From positions 126,332 to 190,331 of the forward strand of contig JAKQIY010000047.1 in the NCBI GenBank assembly GCA_029561455.1: a stretch of 64,000 nucleotides of DNA, written 5' to 3'. Each line of letters opens with the position of its first letter. The stretch's first letter is position 1. The notes under the pieces were generated by a model. That model searched no databases, was not told where the DNA came from, and worked only from the letters and a program-made list of their open reading frames with translations. The position numbers and the translations under genes were made by a program. Source of the stretch: a bacterium (GTDB lineage: Bacteria > Zhuqueibacterota > Zhuqueibacteria > Residuimicrobiales > Krinioviventaceae). This document shows positions 42,503 to 51,812 of the stretch, one piece after another.

Positions 42503-43327
42503 GTGATAAAAAGAAATTTTGTTGTATTATTAGCCCTGTTTATGTGCGGAGCCGTAATGATTTATAACACAGCTGCTAGTGAAAAGCCGGTCGGCGCTAT
42601 TATTATCGATGGCAAGGATAATGACTGGAGCGATTTGATGACCACATATATTGAAGACCTGGACGGGATGATGGGAGTAGCACATGATGATTCATCGCTG
42701 ATCCTGATGTTTCGTTTTCCGGAACAGGACCTGACCCGCAAGGTGATGATGGGCGGAGCAACCCTGTGGTGGCATCATGAAGGCAAAAAGAAAAAGGAAT
42801 ATGGCATTAAATTCCCGATGCAGCGCCCGCAGCCCGGTTCAAGGCCGGACAGGATGGAACGAACCAATGACCGGGATACTGGCCGGGAAAGAACTAAGGA
42901 GTCGCCCTCTTTTCCGATGGAATTGATATCGCCGGTACTTTGTATTGAAAAAACCGGAGAAAAACTGCCCTGGAGCGATGTAAATGGCATCGCCGCTTCA
43001 GCTGGTATGAAAAAAGGCGAATTGTGTTTCGAGTTCAGGATACCTATCCGGCCCGATAACCCTTATTCCCTGGTGAGCAAGCCCGGAAAAAATTTTAAAG
43101 TATGCCTGGAATTGGGTGAAAAAGTGGATATGTCGTCCATGCGTCCGCCAATGGATGAAGGCGGCGCACCGGGCGGTGGAATGGGCGGCGGTCGCAGCGG
43201 CAGAGGCGGCGGCGATGGGATGGGGCCTGGCGGTATGGGTGGGCCCGGTGGCCCGGGAGGAGGACCAGCAGATATGCAAGATATGTTTAAACCGGAAGAA
43301 GTGTGGGTTACTGTGCAATTACCATAA
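42503..43327 (+). CDS. Exported DOMON/CBM9-like protein with Gly-rich loop
   Basis: The 274-residue protein starts with GTG at 42503, 6 bases after AAGGAGG. It has a signal peptide (about 1-24) and a beta-sandwich core resembling the CBM9/DOMON heme- or sugar-binding fold (IDGKDNDWSDL, about 35-45; later FEFRIPI). A Gly/Met-rich segment (about 219-252) precedes the final strand EEVWVTVQLP. It closes the ECF operon, and a strong terminator follows. Function is unknown. The Met-, Asp- and Gly-rich composition could suit metal binding. Confidence 0.7.
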   Translation: MIKRNFVVLLALFMCGAVMIYNTAASEKPVGAIIIDGKDNDWSDLMTTYIEDLDGMMGVAHDDSSLILMFRFPEQDLTRKVMMGGATLWWHHEGKKKKEYGIKFPMQRPQPGSRPDRMERTNDRDTGRERTKESPSFPMELISPVLCIEKTGEKLPWSDVNGIAASAGMKKGELCFEFRIPIRPDNPYSLVSKPGKNFKVCLELGEKVDMSSMRPPMDEGGAPGGGMGGGRSGRGGGDGMGPGGMGGPGGPGGGPADMQDMFKPEEVWVTVQLP

Positions 43328-43408
43328 CCCTGAAAGAATGATGGGGGTGTGTTTTAAGCCGGCAGTGAAAAAGTTTTAACCGAACAGATAGCTGATTAGA
43401 CTGAATAT

Positions 43409-43446
43409 AAAAAAAGGACGATTGCTAATTACAATCGTCCTTTTTT
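43409..43446. terminator. Strong bidirectional terminator
   Basis: AAAAAAGGACGATTG (43409-43424) pairs with CAATCGTCCTTTTTT (43432-43446) around a 7-base loop. It lies between the end of the ECF operon (plus) and the end of the lipoprotein gene (minus) and should serve both. Confidence 0.9.
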
Positions 43447-43517
43447 GTGTTGAATATGAAATTAAAGCAAAGTTATATCCGGCGTAACAAATCCGGGTAA
43501 ATTTGCCAGAATATATT

Positions 43518-44090
43518 CTACTGCGCCACTGCGGTGGTGGTATCGGCGGCTACGCTGTCAACTGCTGCGACAGCTGCTTCAACAATACCGGCGGCATATT
43601 GAACAACGACAGTATAATTGCGTTGTTCGGGAGCCAAATTTTCCTGCAGCAGGGGTTGATCTTGCGGCACGACAACGCTGTCTGCCGGAGCCCATTCGGA
43701 GCTGACCAGACACAGATCTTTGCCCTGGTGAAAGCCGGTAAAAGAGCCTTGCGGGCCATCGGCCTGGTACAAGCTATCTGCAACCCAGCCCTTTGCAACC
43801 AGTAATTTTTTTAACGAATCGGCTTTAACAAAAGCATCTGCTAAAGTTACGCCATTGCCGGTAACTTTGGCTTCAAAGCCATTCAGGCTGTCGCCTTTAA
43901 CCGGGTCAATAACCAGCAGTTTTTGAGTAGCCGGCTGAATTGTAAACAATGCCTGCATATCCTGAACAATTGCAGTAAAAGCCGCCGGTTCTTCAACCGG
44001 AGCCGGCTGTTGTTTACAGCCATTCATCAATACCAGTACAAGTGTGAATAAACCCATCACCACCACGCCAAAACGGGCAGTTCTTAACAT
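43518..44090 (-). CDS. Lipoprotein of unknown function
   Basis: The 190-residue protein has a type II signal peptide ending in the lipobox LMNGC (Cys25), so it should be lipid-anchored. The mature part has a compact region (about 40-140) and an Ala/Val-rich tail (about 165-190). No family recognised. Single gene; a long AT-rich gap lies upstream. Confidence 0.7.
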   Translation of the reverse strand: MLRTARFGVVVMGLFTLVLVLMNGCKQQPAPVEEPAAFTAIVQDMQALFTIQPATQKLLVIDPVKGDSLNGFEAKVTGNGVTLADAFVKADSLKKLLVAKGWVADSLYQADGPQGSFTGFHQGKDLCLVSSEWAPADSVVVPQDQPLLQENLAPEQRNYTVVVQYAAGIVEAAVAAVDSVAADTTTAVAQ

Positions 44091-44800
44091 GTAACATCTC
44101 CTTATAAAATAATGAAATACGGGAAAGGATTAGTTTAATCATTTCCATAAATGTGCAAGTATATTCGGGCATTAATTTATATAAAAAAAACTTATTTCAA
44201 AGAGAAAAGTGTAAAAAATTGTAAAAATTTTTAAATACAAGGGAAAACAGGCCAATATTGTATGTGGTGGATAATAATCAAATTCTATATGAAAAATACA
44301 AGTAATGAAAAGAGTTTTTTATTACATTCCATACTATTTGCGGAGTGATGGTATTAAAAGGAAAAAATCGGTAAATAGTAGCACACTTGCAGAAAGATAT
44401 CGGTCAAATACTATCTTCTTTTGCCGGATTATTATTATCTTTGGGATTTTATGGAAAGAGGTTATACTTTCCGCAGCGCTCAAATAAGAAAAAAATCTTT
44501 AAATGATATTTGATACAGTTTATAAAATACAACCTGAATTTCTAAAATGAACAATTACTTTTTTTAACACTGATTTTTTTGATAATAAACATGTAGGATG
44601 GGCAATGTCTGATACTATACATAAAATATTGATTAATTTGGTATTAATGGCTAAGAAATGCCGGAAAAGTAATAGTTGGACATTGCCCATCGTTTTTTAA
44701 AAATCATACTCGCAACTTTTTTACTCTCAATTTAGATGTTCAGGTACAATATTATATCAGAATTATATTTGAGCGCTGCTGGGGGGTAACTAGACAACGA
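44091..44800. other. Gene-free AT-rich interval
   Basis: It holds the upstream region of the lipoprotein gene, AT-rich DNA and one copy of repeat family 3 (44593-44691). A 60-codon plus frame at 44305-44487 has no ribosome site or recognisable product and is not called. Confidence 0.6.
44593..44691. repeat. Repeat family 3 palindrome (GTAGGATGGGCA), copy 2
   Basis: GTAGGATGGGCAATGTC at the left faces GGACATTGCCCATC at the right. Its length and ends match 33792-33889 in reverse orientation, while the AT-rich centre has diverged. Confidence 0.75.
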
Positions 44801-45754
44801 TCATACATTAGTAAAGAGCGGCTCCAGACCTGCGGCAGTTTGCCGAAGCAGTTCAATTTCAGCTTTAGTTACAGGAGCGGCGTTGGCGGCTATTTCCAGC
44901 GCCAGCGGGAAAAACATTTGCTCACCTGGAGGAATTGCCGCGGTTACGCCCTGCGCCAGGGTAAAGCGCAATGCCAGGTCCGCCAGTTTTTTATCATCAA
45001 CCGGAATGGGATTGTACCAGCATTTCTTAAAAGGCTTGTGTGCATCTTGAGCAATGCTGCTGTGCGCCAGCCCTTTGAGCGCTAAAATTCCCATGCCTTT
45101 TTCCCGTGCTTGGGCAATTACTGTCGGGCCGAAATTGCCTTTTAACCAGGCGGCAAAGTTGATCGGGAACAGGATCGTGTCGAAAGCAAACTTTTCCATA
45201 GCCAACAGGGCGGCTTGTTCCGAATGCGCCGAAAAGCCGAGAAAGCGTACCTTACCATCCTGTTTAGCTTTAACAAACACTTCCATAGCGCCGTTGGGTC
45301 CAAAGGCGGTTTCCACATCCTGAATAGTTGTCAGGGCGTGCAGTTGGTATAGGTCGAAATGGTCGGTTTGCATCATGGCGAGGGATTCGTGCAGTTCTTT
45401 TTCAGCGCCTTCTTTGCTGCGTTCCCCGGTTTTACAGGCCAGAAATGAACGGTTACGCCAGGGCTTTAGCGCCGGGCCAAGTTTTTCCTGGGCGTTGCCG
45501 TAAGACGGCGCCACATCATAGTAATTGATACCGCGGGCAAAGGCCTGGGCTACAGCATTGTTGGCGGAGGTCTGTTCCTCATTCATGACCAGGATGCCGC
45601 CAAAGCCGATCACTGACAGGCTTTCACCGGTTGCGCCCAGCGTTCTTTTGGGAAGAGGCTGTAATGACGAGCTAGATGAACAATTCAGTAAAGCGGACAA
45701 GGTTAACATGCTGCCTCCGGCTACGGTTGATTTAATAAAAGTGCGTCTGTTCAT
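44801..45754 (-). CDS. Tat-exported lipoprotein aldo/keto reductase (3 of 3)
   Basis: The 317-residue AKR-fold reductase has a twin-arginine start (MNRRTFIKSTVAGGS) and a lipobox-like LLNC before a Ser run, suggesting a Tat-exported lipoprotein. Catalytic residues are the Asp and Tyr of YYDVAPSYG, Lys in FLACKTG and His in YQLHAL. ATG 45754 is chosen because TGGAG lies 6 bases before it; upstream ATGs at 45766 and 45784 lack one. Single gene. The substrate is unknown. Confidence 0.83.
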   Translation of the reverse strand: MNRRTFIKSTVAGGSMLTLSALLNCSSSSSLQPLPKRTLGATGESLSVIGFGGILVMNEEQTSANNAVAQAFARGINYYDVAPSYGNAQEKLGPALKPWRNRSFLACKTGERSKEGAEKELHESLAMMQTDHFDLYQLHALTTIQDVETAFGPNGAMEVFVKAKQDGKVRFLGFSAHSEQAALLAMEKFAFDTILFPINFAAWLKGNFGPTVIAQAREKGMGILALKGLAHSSIAQDAHKPFKKCWYNPIPVDDKKLADLALRFTLAQGVTAAIPPGEQMFFPLALEIAANAAPVTKAEIELLRQTAAGLEPLFTNV

Positions 45755-45928
45755 ATTATTCTCCATTTTAATAGCTTTGTGCAAGTGAATCCCGGGCCGG
45801 TTTTATGCGTAAAATATACAGCTCAGGTTTGATGACAAAGCATTATGAAAAATCAATTGCATAAAAGCTCCATTCATTTTATATTAACAATCAAAACGGA
45901 TTTTTTATTTTAGTTACAGCAGAAAAGG

Positions 45929-47020
45929 ATGTTTGTTTTGTTCAGAAAAATAAAACGTGCATACCAGATATTAACCAGCGACCTCAGTTTTGCCGAGATG
46001 GAGCATCTTTTTCGAACCGATGTACCGGGCATATTCGAGTTCTATACCCAGGAGATGCGAAAATACCCCCAAAGCCGTAGGGGTTTGCGGCGGATGCTGA
46101 GTTTTATAAAGAACCTGTTCATTGCCTTTATTCTAAAGTTACGGCCGGCGCGGCGGGTGGTTTACTTTTTTGCCCTGTATTTTTTTATTTCCGGCATTTG
46201 GACCCGCAATTTTTTTCATTGTTTTATCGGCTTTGCCATAGTCAATATTTTATTGGCGGCGGAACTTGCCGATAAAATTACCGCCAAAGACGAATTGGAT
46301 GTGGCGCGCAGAATTCAAACCCGCCTATTGCCCGAAAAAGCGCCGCTGAATGCTTTTTATGATATTGTCTTTTTTACCGAGCCGGCCCGCGAGGTCGGCG
46401 GCGATTTTTGTGATTTTATTGAGGGGAAACCGGTTAACGATAAGCTCAAAGTACTCATTGCGGATATATCGGGCAAGGGCATGGAAGCGGCTTTATATAT
46501 GGTGCAGGTGCATACGATAATGACCAGCCTGAAAACTGAAACCGGCATTAAACAATACCTGGTAGATTTGAATGACAAACTCGCACCGGTGCTGCCTCCG
46601 CAGGTGTTTATGACCTCTTCAATTATCGAATTGATCAATAACAATGAAATAAACCTTTGCCGCGCCGGACATTTACCGGTTCTGCATTATTCTGCGGTTA
46701 ACCACACCTGCACACAACTGGTGCCGCGCGGACTGGGAATCGGTTTAACGCCCAATTCGTTATTTGCCAATAACCTTGAAGCGCTTAATCTGAAAACGGT
46801 AAAAGGTGATATTATTGTTTTGTATACGGATGGACTGATCGAAGCCATGAATCAGTATAAAAAAGAGTTTGGCGAAGAACGGCTGGAAAAGATAGTTTGC
46901 GCCAATGCCGATCTTGACGCTGCTGATATTCAAAATATGATTTTAAAGGGAATTGCCGGTTTTCGCGGCGCTGCCGTACCCCATGACGATATGACCCTGA
47001 TTGTAATGAAACACAAATAA
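45929..47020 (+). CDS. RsbU-type PP2C (SpoIIE-family) serine phosphatase
   Basis: The 363-residue protein has a helical N-terminal region, two adjacent membrane segments (about 75-112), then a linker helix DELDVARRIQTRLLPEKAP that is typical before RsbU-type phosphatase domains. The PP2C domain (about 145-362) keeps the metal-binding Asp residues: EVGGDFCDF, ADISGKG, YTDGLIEA and HDDMTLIV. It should dephosphorylate an anti-sigma antagonist; no such partner or kinase is in the window. The ATG at 45929 sits right on the AAGG; the TTG at 45938 has better spacing and may be the true start. Confidence 0.88.
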   Translation: MFVLFRKIKRAYQILTSDLSFAEMEHLFRTDVPGIFEFYTQEMRKYPQSRRGLRRMLSFIKNLFIAFILKLRPARRVVYFFALYFFISGIWTRNFFHCFIGFAIVNILLAAELADKITAKDELDVARRIQTRLLPEKAPLNAFYDIVFFTEPAREVGGDFCDFIEGKPVNDKLKVLIADISGKGMEAALYMVQVHTIMTSLKTETGIKQYLVDLNDKLAPVLPPQVFMTSSIIELINNNEINLCRAGHLPVLHYSAVNHTCTQLVPRGLGIGLTPNSLFANNLEALNLKTVKGDIIVLYTDGLIEAMNQYKKEFGEERLEKIVCANADLDAADIQNMILKGIAGFRGAAVPHDDMTLIVMKHK

Positions 47021-47027
47021 AAAAATA

Positions 47028-47062
47028 CCTGCCACACCGGGTATTGGTATGGCAGGCAACTT
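47028..47062. terminator. Bidirectional terminator
   Basis: CCTGCCA (47028-47034) pairs with TGGCAGG (47050-47056), with extra pairing of the ACC/GGT inner bases, and is flanked by A and T runs. It lies between the convergent phosphatase and DUF4249 genes. Confidence 0.7.
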
Positions 47063-47069
47063 TTCTGAA

Positions 47070-47945
47070 TTATTTTACGATTTGCAAATTATATTTTGAC
47101 CCACACAGTGAGCCGAACAGGCCGATACCGCCCTGTATACCGCCGGATATCTCCGGGTGCTCTTTGGTCATATAATGGTGCATATTGTCGTCAATCGCCA
47201 GTACGCTGAGCGTATTGGAGCCATAGAATACGATCATGGATGCATACCAATAGATGGTGTTTTTATTCTCAAAATCGGGAGCCGTCAGGTCGGACATTTT
47301 GACCAGCGCAAAAATTCGGCGTGGTTCACCGTTGCCGCCGCTGTCGTATTCATCCTGACTTTGCGGATATTTGTCGTTACCAAACGGGTAGATATATTCC
47401 GCATTGTTCCAGGCCTCGTTGCAGTACATTTCCACCATAATCAACTGGTCGGGGTTTTCGTTTTGTACAAAAATCGGCTTTCTATACCCCAGGTTGGTAT
47501 CGTTTTCAACATTGGGTGAATCGGTTTTCAGGTCGCTTTCGATCTCCAACTCTGCCGGCACTGTAGTTACGGCGGTCACGGTTTCCGAGCCGGTTTTTAC
47601 TGTTAGCGTATAGGTGGACCTGGGTTTGATCAAGAGGGCGCTGTTATAATAGTAGCCCGGTTTAGTAGTAGATTCCACCAATTGGGTTACAACTCCACTG
47701 GCCGATTCGGTCAGGGTTACATTGGCGCCCTTGATAGCCGCATTCGCCGGATCATAATATTCGGTAACCGGACGGGTATAGGAGATCATAATAGCATGAT
47801 TCTCTGTCAGATTCTCGTTTCCCCAGAGATAGCCGAATACGGTAACTTCTTTCTGATATTCGGGTGCGGCGGGATTCTTTTCACAGCCGCTCAGCAACAA
47901 TGTAATACTCAGTAAGGCAAAGATCAGTTTATATATTAATTTCAT
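47070..47945 (-). CDS. DUF4249-type lipoprotein, partner of the TonB receptor
   Basis: The 291-residue lipoprotein has a type II signal ending LLLSGC (Cys21). The body has Ig-like beta strands, including GANVTLTESASGVVT and YTLTVKTGSETVTAVTTVP, as in DUF4249, a family regularly encoded next to TonB-dependent receptors in Bacteroidota. It follows the receptor gene by 13 bases. The pair probably forms an uptake complex in the outer membrane; its substrate is unknown. Confidence 0.8.
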   Translation of the reverse strand: MKLIYKLIFALLSITLLLSGCEKNPAAPEYQKEVTVFGYLWGNENLTENHAIMISYTRPVTEYYDPANAAIKGANVTLTESASGVVTQLVESTTKPGYYYNSALLIKPRSTYTLTVKTGSETVTAVTTVPAELEIESDLKTDSPNVENDTNLGYRKPIFVQNENPDQLIMVEMYCNEAWNNAEYIYPFGNDKYPQSQDEYDSGGNGEPRRIFALVKMSDLTAPDFENKNTIYWYASMIVFYGSNTLSVLAIDDNMHHYMTKEHPEISGGIQGGIGLFGSLCGSKYNLQIVK

Positions 47946-47958
47946 AGTTTAGCTCCTG

Positions 47959-50184
47959 TTAAAAGTGTATGGTATAGCCAAAGGTTGGCAAAAACGGGAT
48001 CTGGCTGAAATCTTCAACCTCGGCGGGGTTTTTCGCCAGGTCATAATCCCGGAACCAGACATTTTTATGGTTATATACGTTAATGATCTGGATATAGGCT
48101 TCCATCGGCAGCTTTGTAAACATCAGGTGGGTGTTATAAAACAACCCAATATCCAGCCTGTGATAATCCGGCAGGCGGTAAAAATTCATTTTACCATCCA
48201 GGGTTTTGTTGTAAATCCGGCCTTCCTGGTCCGCAACGGCATAACGGGCGGTGGCTTCGGTATAGGGTTGGCCGGAGCCGTATTTAAAAGCGATATTCAG
48301 GCGCCATTTTTTACTGAGGCGGTAATCCTCGATGAGCGTAAAGGTATGGCGACGATCATAGGTAGGATAATATTCCAGCCCGTAGTTGAAATTATCGACT
48401 TGTTTTTTGGTCCAGGCCAGCGAATAACCCAGCCAGCCTTCAAATTTCCACAAGTTGTTGCGCAGGTAAACATCCATACCATAGGCATTGCCGGTGCCGC
48501 TCAAAAAGTTTTGCGCTGCGGTCTGATTTTCAATATCTTCATCGGCTGCGCGATAGGTGCGGTATTCGGCGATGTTCAGGTACTTTTTATAATAGCCTTC
48601 AAGGCTGATGGCAAAGGTTCTCTTGTTGTCATAATTAAAGCCCAATATATAATGATCGGCTTTGCCCGGTTTAAAGGTTTTGTCGACCGGAAACCACATG
48701 TCCGCAAAACTCATCCCGCCTTGCTGCACCAGGTTCAGGAATTGGTGATAGCGGCCGGTACTGGCGGTGACGTTGATTTCATCTGTGATGATACGTTTTA
48801 GCGAAACGCGGGGATCGAAACGAACGTAATTGCCGTCGGTGTAGTGATCGACCCTGATACCGGTTTGCAAAATGGTGAGCGGGGTAATGCGGTAATTATC
48901 CTGCAGGAACAGGCAGTTATAATTGCCTTCGAATGAATTCAGATAATCAGTATCGACAACTCGGTATTTCAGATCAAAATCCACAAATTTGGTTTCAAAG
49001 CCAAAATCCATGGAATGATTGCTGGTGGGTGTATAGGTCAGCATGCCTTTAAGAGCCACATCCGACACCTGGTTTTTGATGCCGAATTCAACTTCATCAA
49101 ATTTTACCTTGGTATCGCTGTCGAAGCGGCTGCCGGCAAACACAAAGTGAGAAAAGAGTCGGCTGCTAAACAGGTGTGTCCACTGGCTGGAAAAGGTTTT
49201 ATTACCCCAGTCCAGTTTAATATCCGTGCCGCCGCTGGAGAGGTCGAGAACGTCGTTGCCGGCATAAAAGCTGATGCTGGCCTGGTTGTTTGGGTCAATA
49301 TCCCAGTTGAACTTGGCGTGACCGTCGTAAAAATAGTAGGGCAGGTCAAAGTTCGCCAGTTTTTCCGCCAGTTCCAGGTAGGTCCTTCTGCCGGAAACCA
49401 TCCATGAACCATGTTTCCACGGCCCTTCCAGGGTGGTGCTGGCGCTGAGCAGGCTGAGACGGGCTACACCCTGAAACTCTTCGCGGTTACCTTCTTTATT
49501 CACCACATTCAACACCGAGGAGAGACGACCACCATATTGCGAGGGGTAGCCTCCCTTGAGCAGTTCAACGGATTTGACCGCATCGGTATTAAAGGTGCTG
49601 AAAAAACCGAACATGTGATTGGGGTTGTAAACATCGATATGATCGAGCAGGATCAGGTTCTGATCCGGGCTGCCGCCACGCACATATAAACCGGCGGAGA
49701 AATCGGACAAGGTAGCAACGCCGGGCAGCATTTGTAATGAACGGAAGAGGTCGGCTTCGACCACGGCCGGAATTTTCATAAGCTGTGGCACCTGCATGGC
49801 GATCTGGCTCGGTTTAATATCCAGTTCGCGTTTATCGCGCTCCGCTTCCACAACTACATCCTGCATCTGGATCGCTTCCACTTCCAATTCGGCGTCCAGG
49901 GTCAGGTCGTCGCCGTTGATAATAGTTACATTCTTGATTTCGGTTTTAAAGCCGATGTACCGGAAGCAGACTTGATACGTTCCCGGCGACAGCGTGGGAA
50001 GGACGTAATAGCCCTTCATGTTGGTAGTGGTGCCGATGTTGGTGTCTTTGATCCAGACATTGCCCATTATTACCGGTTCTTTGTTGGCCTTTTCACGGAC
50101 AAACCCATGGATGGTGCCGGCCAGGAGGGAACCGCTTTGCAATACAATTAAAAGGATCAAAAGGATCAGTTTTTTCATGAACAT
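47959..50184 (-). CDS. TonB-dependent receptor with carboxypeptidase-like N-terminal domain
   Basis: The 741-residue protein has a signal peptide (about 1-22), a CarboxypepD_reg-like beta-sandwich (about 24-105, with GTIHGFVREKANKEPV), a plug domain (about 110-235, with FRSLQMLPGVA and SAGLYVRGGSPDQNLILLD), and a 22-strand-type barrel to the C-terminal aromatic residue (YTIHF). This is the SusC-like/TBDR layout but shorter than SusC. It imports a ligand using TonB energy. The start at 50184 has GGGAG at good distance; ATG 50178 is possible. DUF4249 follows in the same unit. Confidence 0.92.
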   Translation of the reverse strand: MFMKKLILLILLIVLQSGSLLAGTIHGFVREKANKEPVIMGNVWIKDTNIGTTTNMKGYYVLPTLSPGTYQVCFRYIGFKTEIKNVTIINGDDLTLDAELEVEAIQMQDVVVEAERDKRELDIKPSQIAMQVPQLMKIPAVVEADLFRSLQMLPGVATLSDFSAGLYVRGGSPDQNLILLDHIDVYNPNHMFGFFSTFNTDAVKSVELLKGGYPSQYGGRLSSVLNVVNKEGNREEFQGVARLSLLSASTTLEGPWKHGSWMVSGRRTYLELAEKLANFDLPYYFYDGHAKFNWDIDPNNQASISFYAGNDVLDLSSGGTDIKLDWGNKTFSSQWTHLFSSRLFSHFVFAGSRFDSDTKVKFDEVEFGIKNQVSDVALKGMLTYTPTSNHSMDFGFETKFVDFDLKYRVVDTDYLNSFEGNYNCLFLQDNYRITPLTILQTGIRVDHYTDGNYVRFDPRVSLKRIITDEINVTASTGRYHQFLNLVQQGGMSFADMWFPVDKTFKPGKADHYILGFNYDNKRTFAISLEGYYKKYLNIAEYRTYRAADEDIENQTAAQNFLSGTGNAYGMDVYLRNNLWKFEGWLGYSLAWTKKQVDNFNYGLEYYPTYDRRHTFTLIEDYRLSKKWRLNIAFKYGSGQPYTEATARYAVADQEGRIYNKTLDGKMNFYRLPDYHRLDIGLFYNTHLMFTKLPMEAYIQIINVYNHKNVWFRDYDLAKNPAEVEDFSQIPFLPTFGYTIHF

Positions 50185-50328
50185 ATTACTCCCATAATTT
50201 GATAAATTGCTACCTTAATTAATGTTACTCTTACGCAGTAAATACGATCAAGTTACAGTTTACACTTGATGAAGATCACAAAATTTTTTTTCTTTTGGAG
50301 TTTAACCGGAGTTTTATGGAAATCGTGC

Positions 50329-50802
50329 TTATTCCGCCAGAGATTTTTTCAAATGTTGAATTTTTAATTGCAATTCGAATTGAAATCGCTCATTGTCCGA
50401 TGGACTTATAAAGACTTTATCCTTGCCAATGTGCAGACACAAGCCATTGGTAAACCGGTTGCAAAAGCCTTTTTGCCTGTAACTTGCGCCCAACGTCCGG
50501 CTATTGAACCGCACCGGGGTGACCGCCTCTATATCTTTATAAAGATATCTGCCTTTTATGAGCCAGCCGCATCGCAAATCCAGGGTGTTTTCGTTTAATT
50601 GATATTCCGTGTGATAACCGGCATGAATGATCAACACAAAAATAACCAACGGCGTTAAAAAGAAAGGAATAGCTATCGGCTGCATAACCGATGGATCTGT
50701 AAAAAAGCCCATGGTGTATAACGGCAGTATGGTTACCAGGAATATAAAGAACAACATAACGGCAACAAAAAAACTACTGGGCGACGGATTGTCAACCTGC
50801 AT
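50329..50802 (-). CDS. Small membrane protein with bacterial PH-like domain
   Basis: The 157-residue protein has two membrane segments (about 10-31 and 43-63), then a beta-rich domain (about 70-150) with YQLNENTLDLRCGWL and YKDIEAVTPVR, resembling bacterial PH (bPH/YdbT-like) domains. ATG 50802 has a GGGAGG site 6 bases upstream and is preferred to an earlier start at 50868. Function unknown. Confidence 0.65.
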   Translation of the reverse strand: MQVDNPSPSSFFVAVMLFFIFLVTILPLYTMGFFTDPSVMQPIAIPFFLTPLVIFVLIIHAGYHTEYQLNENTLDLRCGWLIKGRYLYKDIEAVTPVRFNSRTLGASYRQKGFCNRFTNGLCLHIGKDKVFISPSDNERFQFELQLKIQHLKKSLAE

Positions 50803-51068
50803 ATAATCCTCCCGGATAATAACAGGTAAAATATACAAATAAAAAACCACAGACCAAAGCGATAACAATTTTTTAGCAATGTTGGAAAAATTTAATTATA
50901 TTCTGTTATTCTGAACGGAACGGCAAACTGACGACGGGTTAATTACTACCCTCCTGTGGATTGGTTATTAATACAAAGAATTAAGGGCTGCAACCGGCAT
51001 TAAGATGCTTTTAACAGGCCAAGTGTTTACATGGATAGATCAAATATTTTCACAATCAGGAGTTTTCT

Positions 51069-51719
51069 TTGTCTTTAAAATACAAACATGTTTTATGGGA
51101 CTGGAACGGCACGCTGCTGGACGATATGTGGCTGTGTGTGGATGTGATCAACGAACTGCTGGGAAAATACGGTAAACCAAAACTTTCTTACGGGGACTAT
51201 CAGCAGCATTTCGATTTTCCGGTGCGCGATTATTATGAACGCATCGGCTTTGAGTTTGATAAGGTACCGTTCGAAGTGGTGGGCACCGAGTATATCAACA
51301 ATTATTACCGGCGCTGGCACGAATGTACCCTGCATAAAGATGTGAAATATGTGCTGGGCGCAATTCAAAAAGCGGGGTTCACCCAGTCCATTCTCTCCGC
51401 GGCGGATGTGAAAATGCTGTACGCCGGGGTGGAACTGTTTGGCCTGCAGGGCTATTTTAATGAACTGACCGGGTTGAATCATCATTATGCGGACGGCAAG
51501 ATTGGCATTGCCCGCGAATACATGCAGCGCCAGAGTCTAAAGCCGCAGCAGTTTTTGTACATTGGCGATACCACCCACGATTGCCAGGTGGCGCGGGAGA
51601 TTGGCGTGGATGTGGTATTGTTTACCAACGGGCATCATACCCCGGAGCGTTTGCAGGATTGCGGCGCGCCGCTGATCCACTCGCTGCGCCAGACGCTGCC
51701 GATGCTGGGGATTGAGTAA
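51069..51719 (+). CDS. HAD-superfamily phosphatase (phosphoglycolate phosphatase-like)
   Basis: The 216-residue protein has motif I VLWDWNGTLLDD, with the nucleophile Asp and an Asn replacing the second Asp seen in most DxDGT motifs, a variant known in this branch. Motif II Ser lies in TQSILSAAD, a Lys in the GLNHHYADGKIG region, and motif IV in YIGDTTHDCQVA (about 161-172). A cap domain occupies about 20-90. It starts with TTG at 51069, with CAGGAG about 7 bases upstream. It dephosphorylates a small metabolite of unknown identity. Confidence 0.85.
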   Translation: MSLKYKHVLWDWNGTLLDDMWLCVDVINELLGKYGKPKLSYGDYQQHFDFPVRDYYERIGFEFDKVPFEVVGTEYINNYYRRWHECTLHKDVKYVLGAIQKAGFTQSILSAADVKMLYAGVELFGLQGYFNELTGLNHHYADGKIGIAREYMQRQSLKPQQFLYIGDTTHDCQVAREIGVDVVLFTNGHHTPERLQDCGAPLIHSLRQTLPMLGIE

Positions 51720-51812
51720 AGAGGGTGTATATAAGCTGTCAGCTGTCAGCTTTCAGTGGGCAGGGTGGGGCGTGACCTACTATTTATGCCACAGACAACT
51801 ATGTGCTACGCA

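Noticed and set aside
47965-48801. Long plus-strand open frame (278 codons) across the TonB receptor gene
   Set aside because: It is antisense to a clearly conserved receptor, has no recognisable domains and has no ribosome site. It is a by-product of codon bias.
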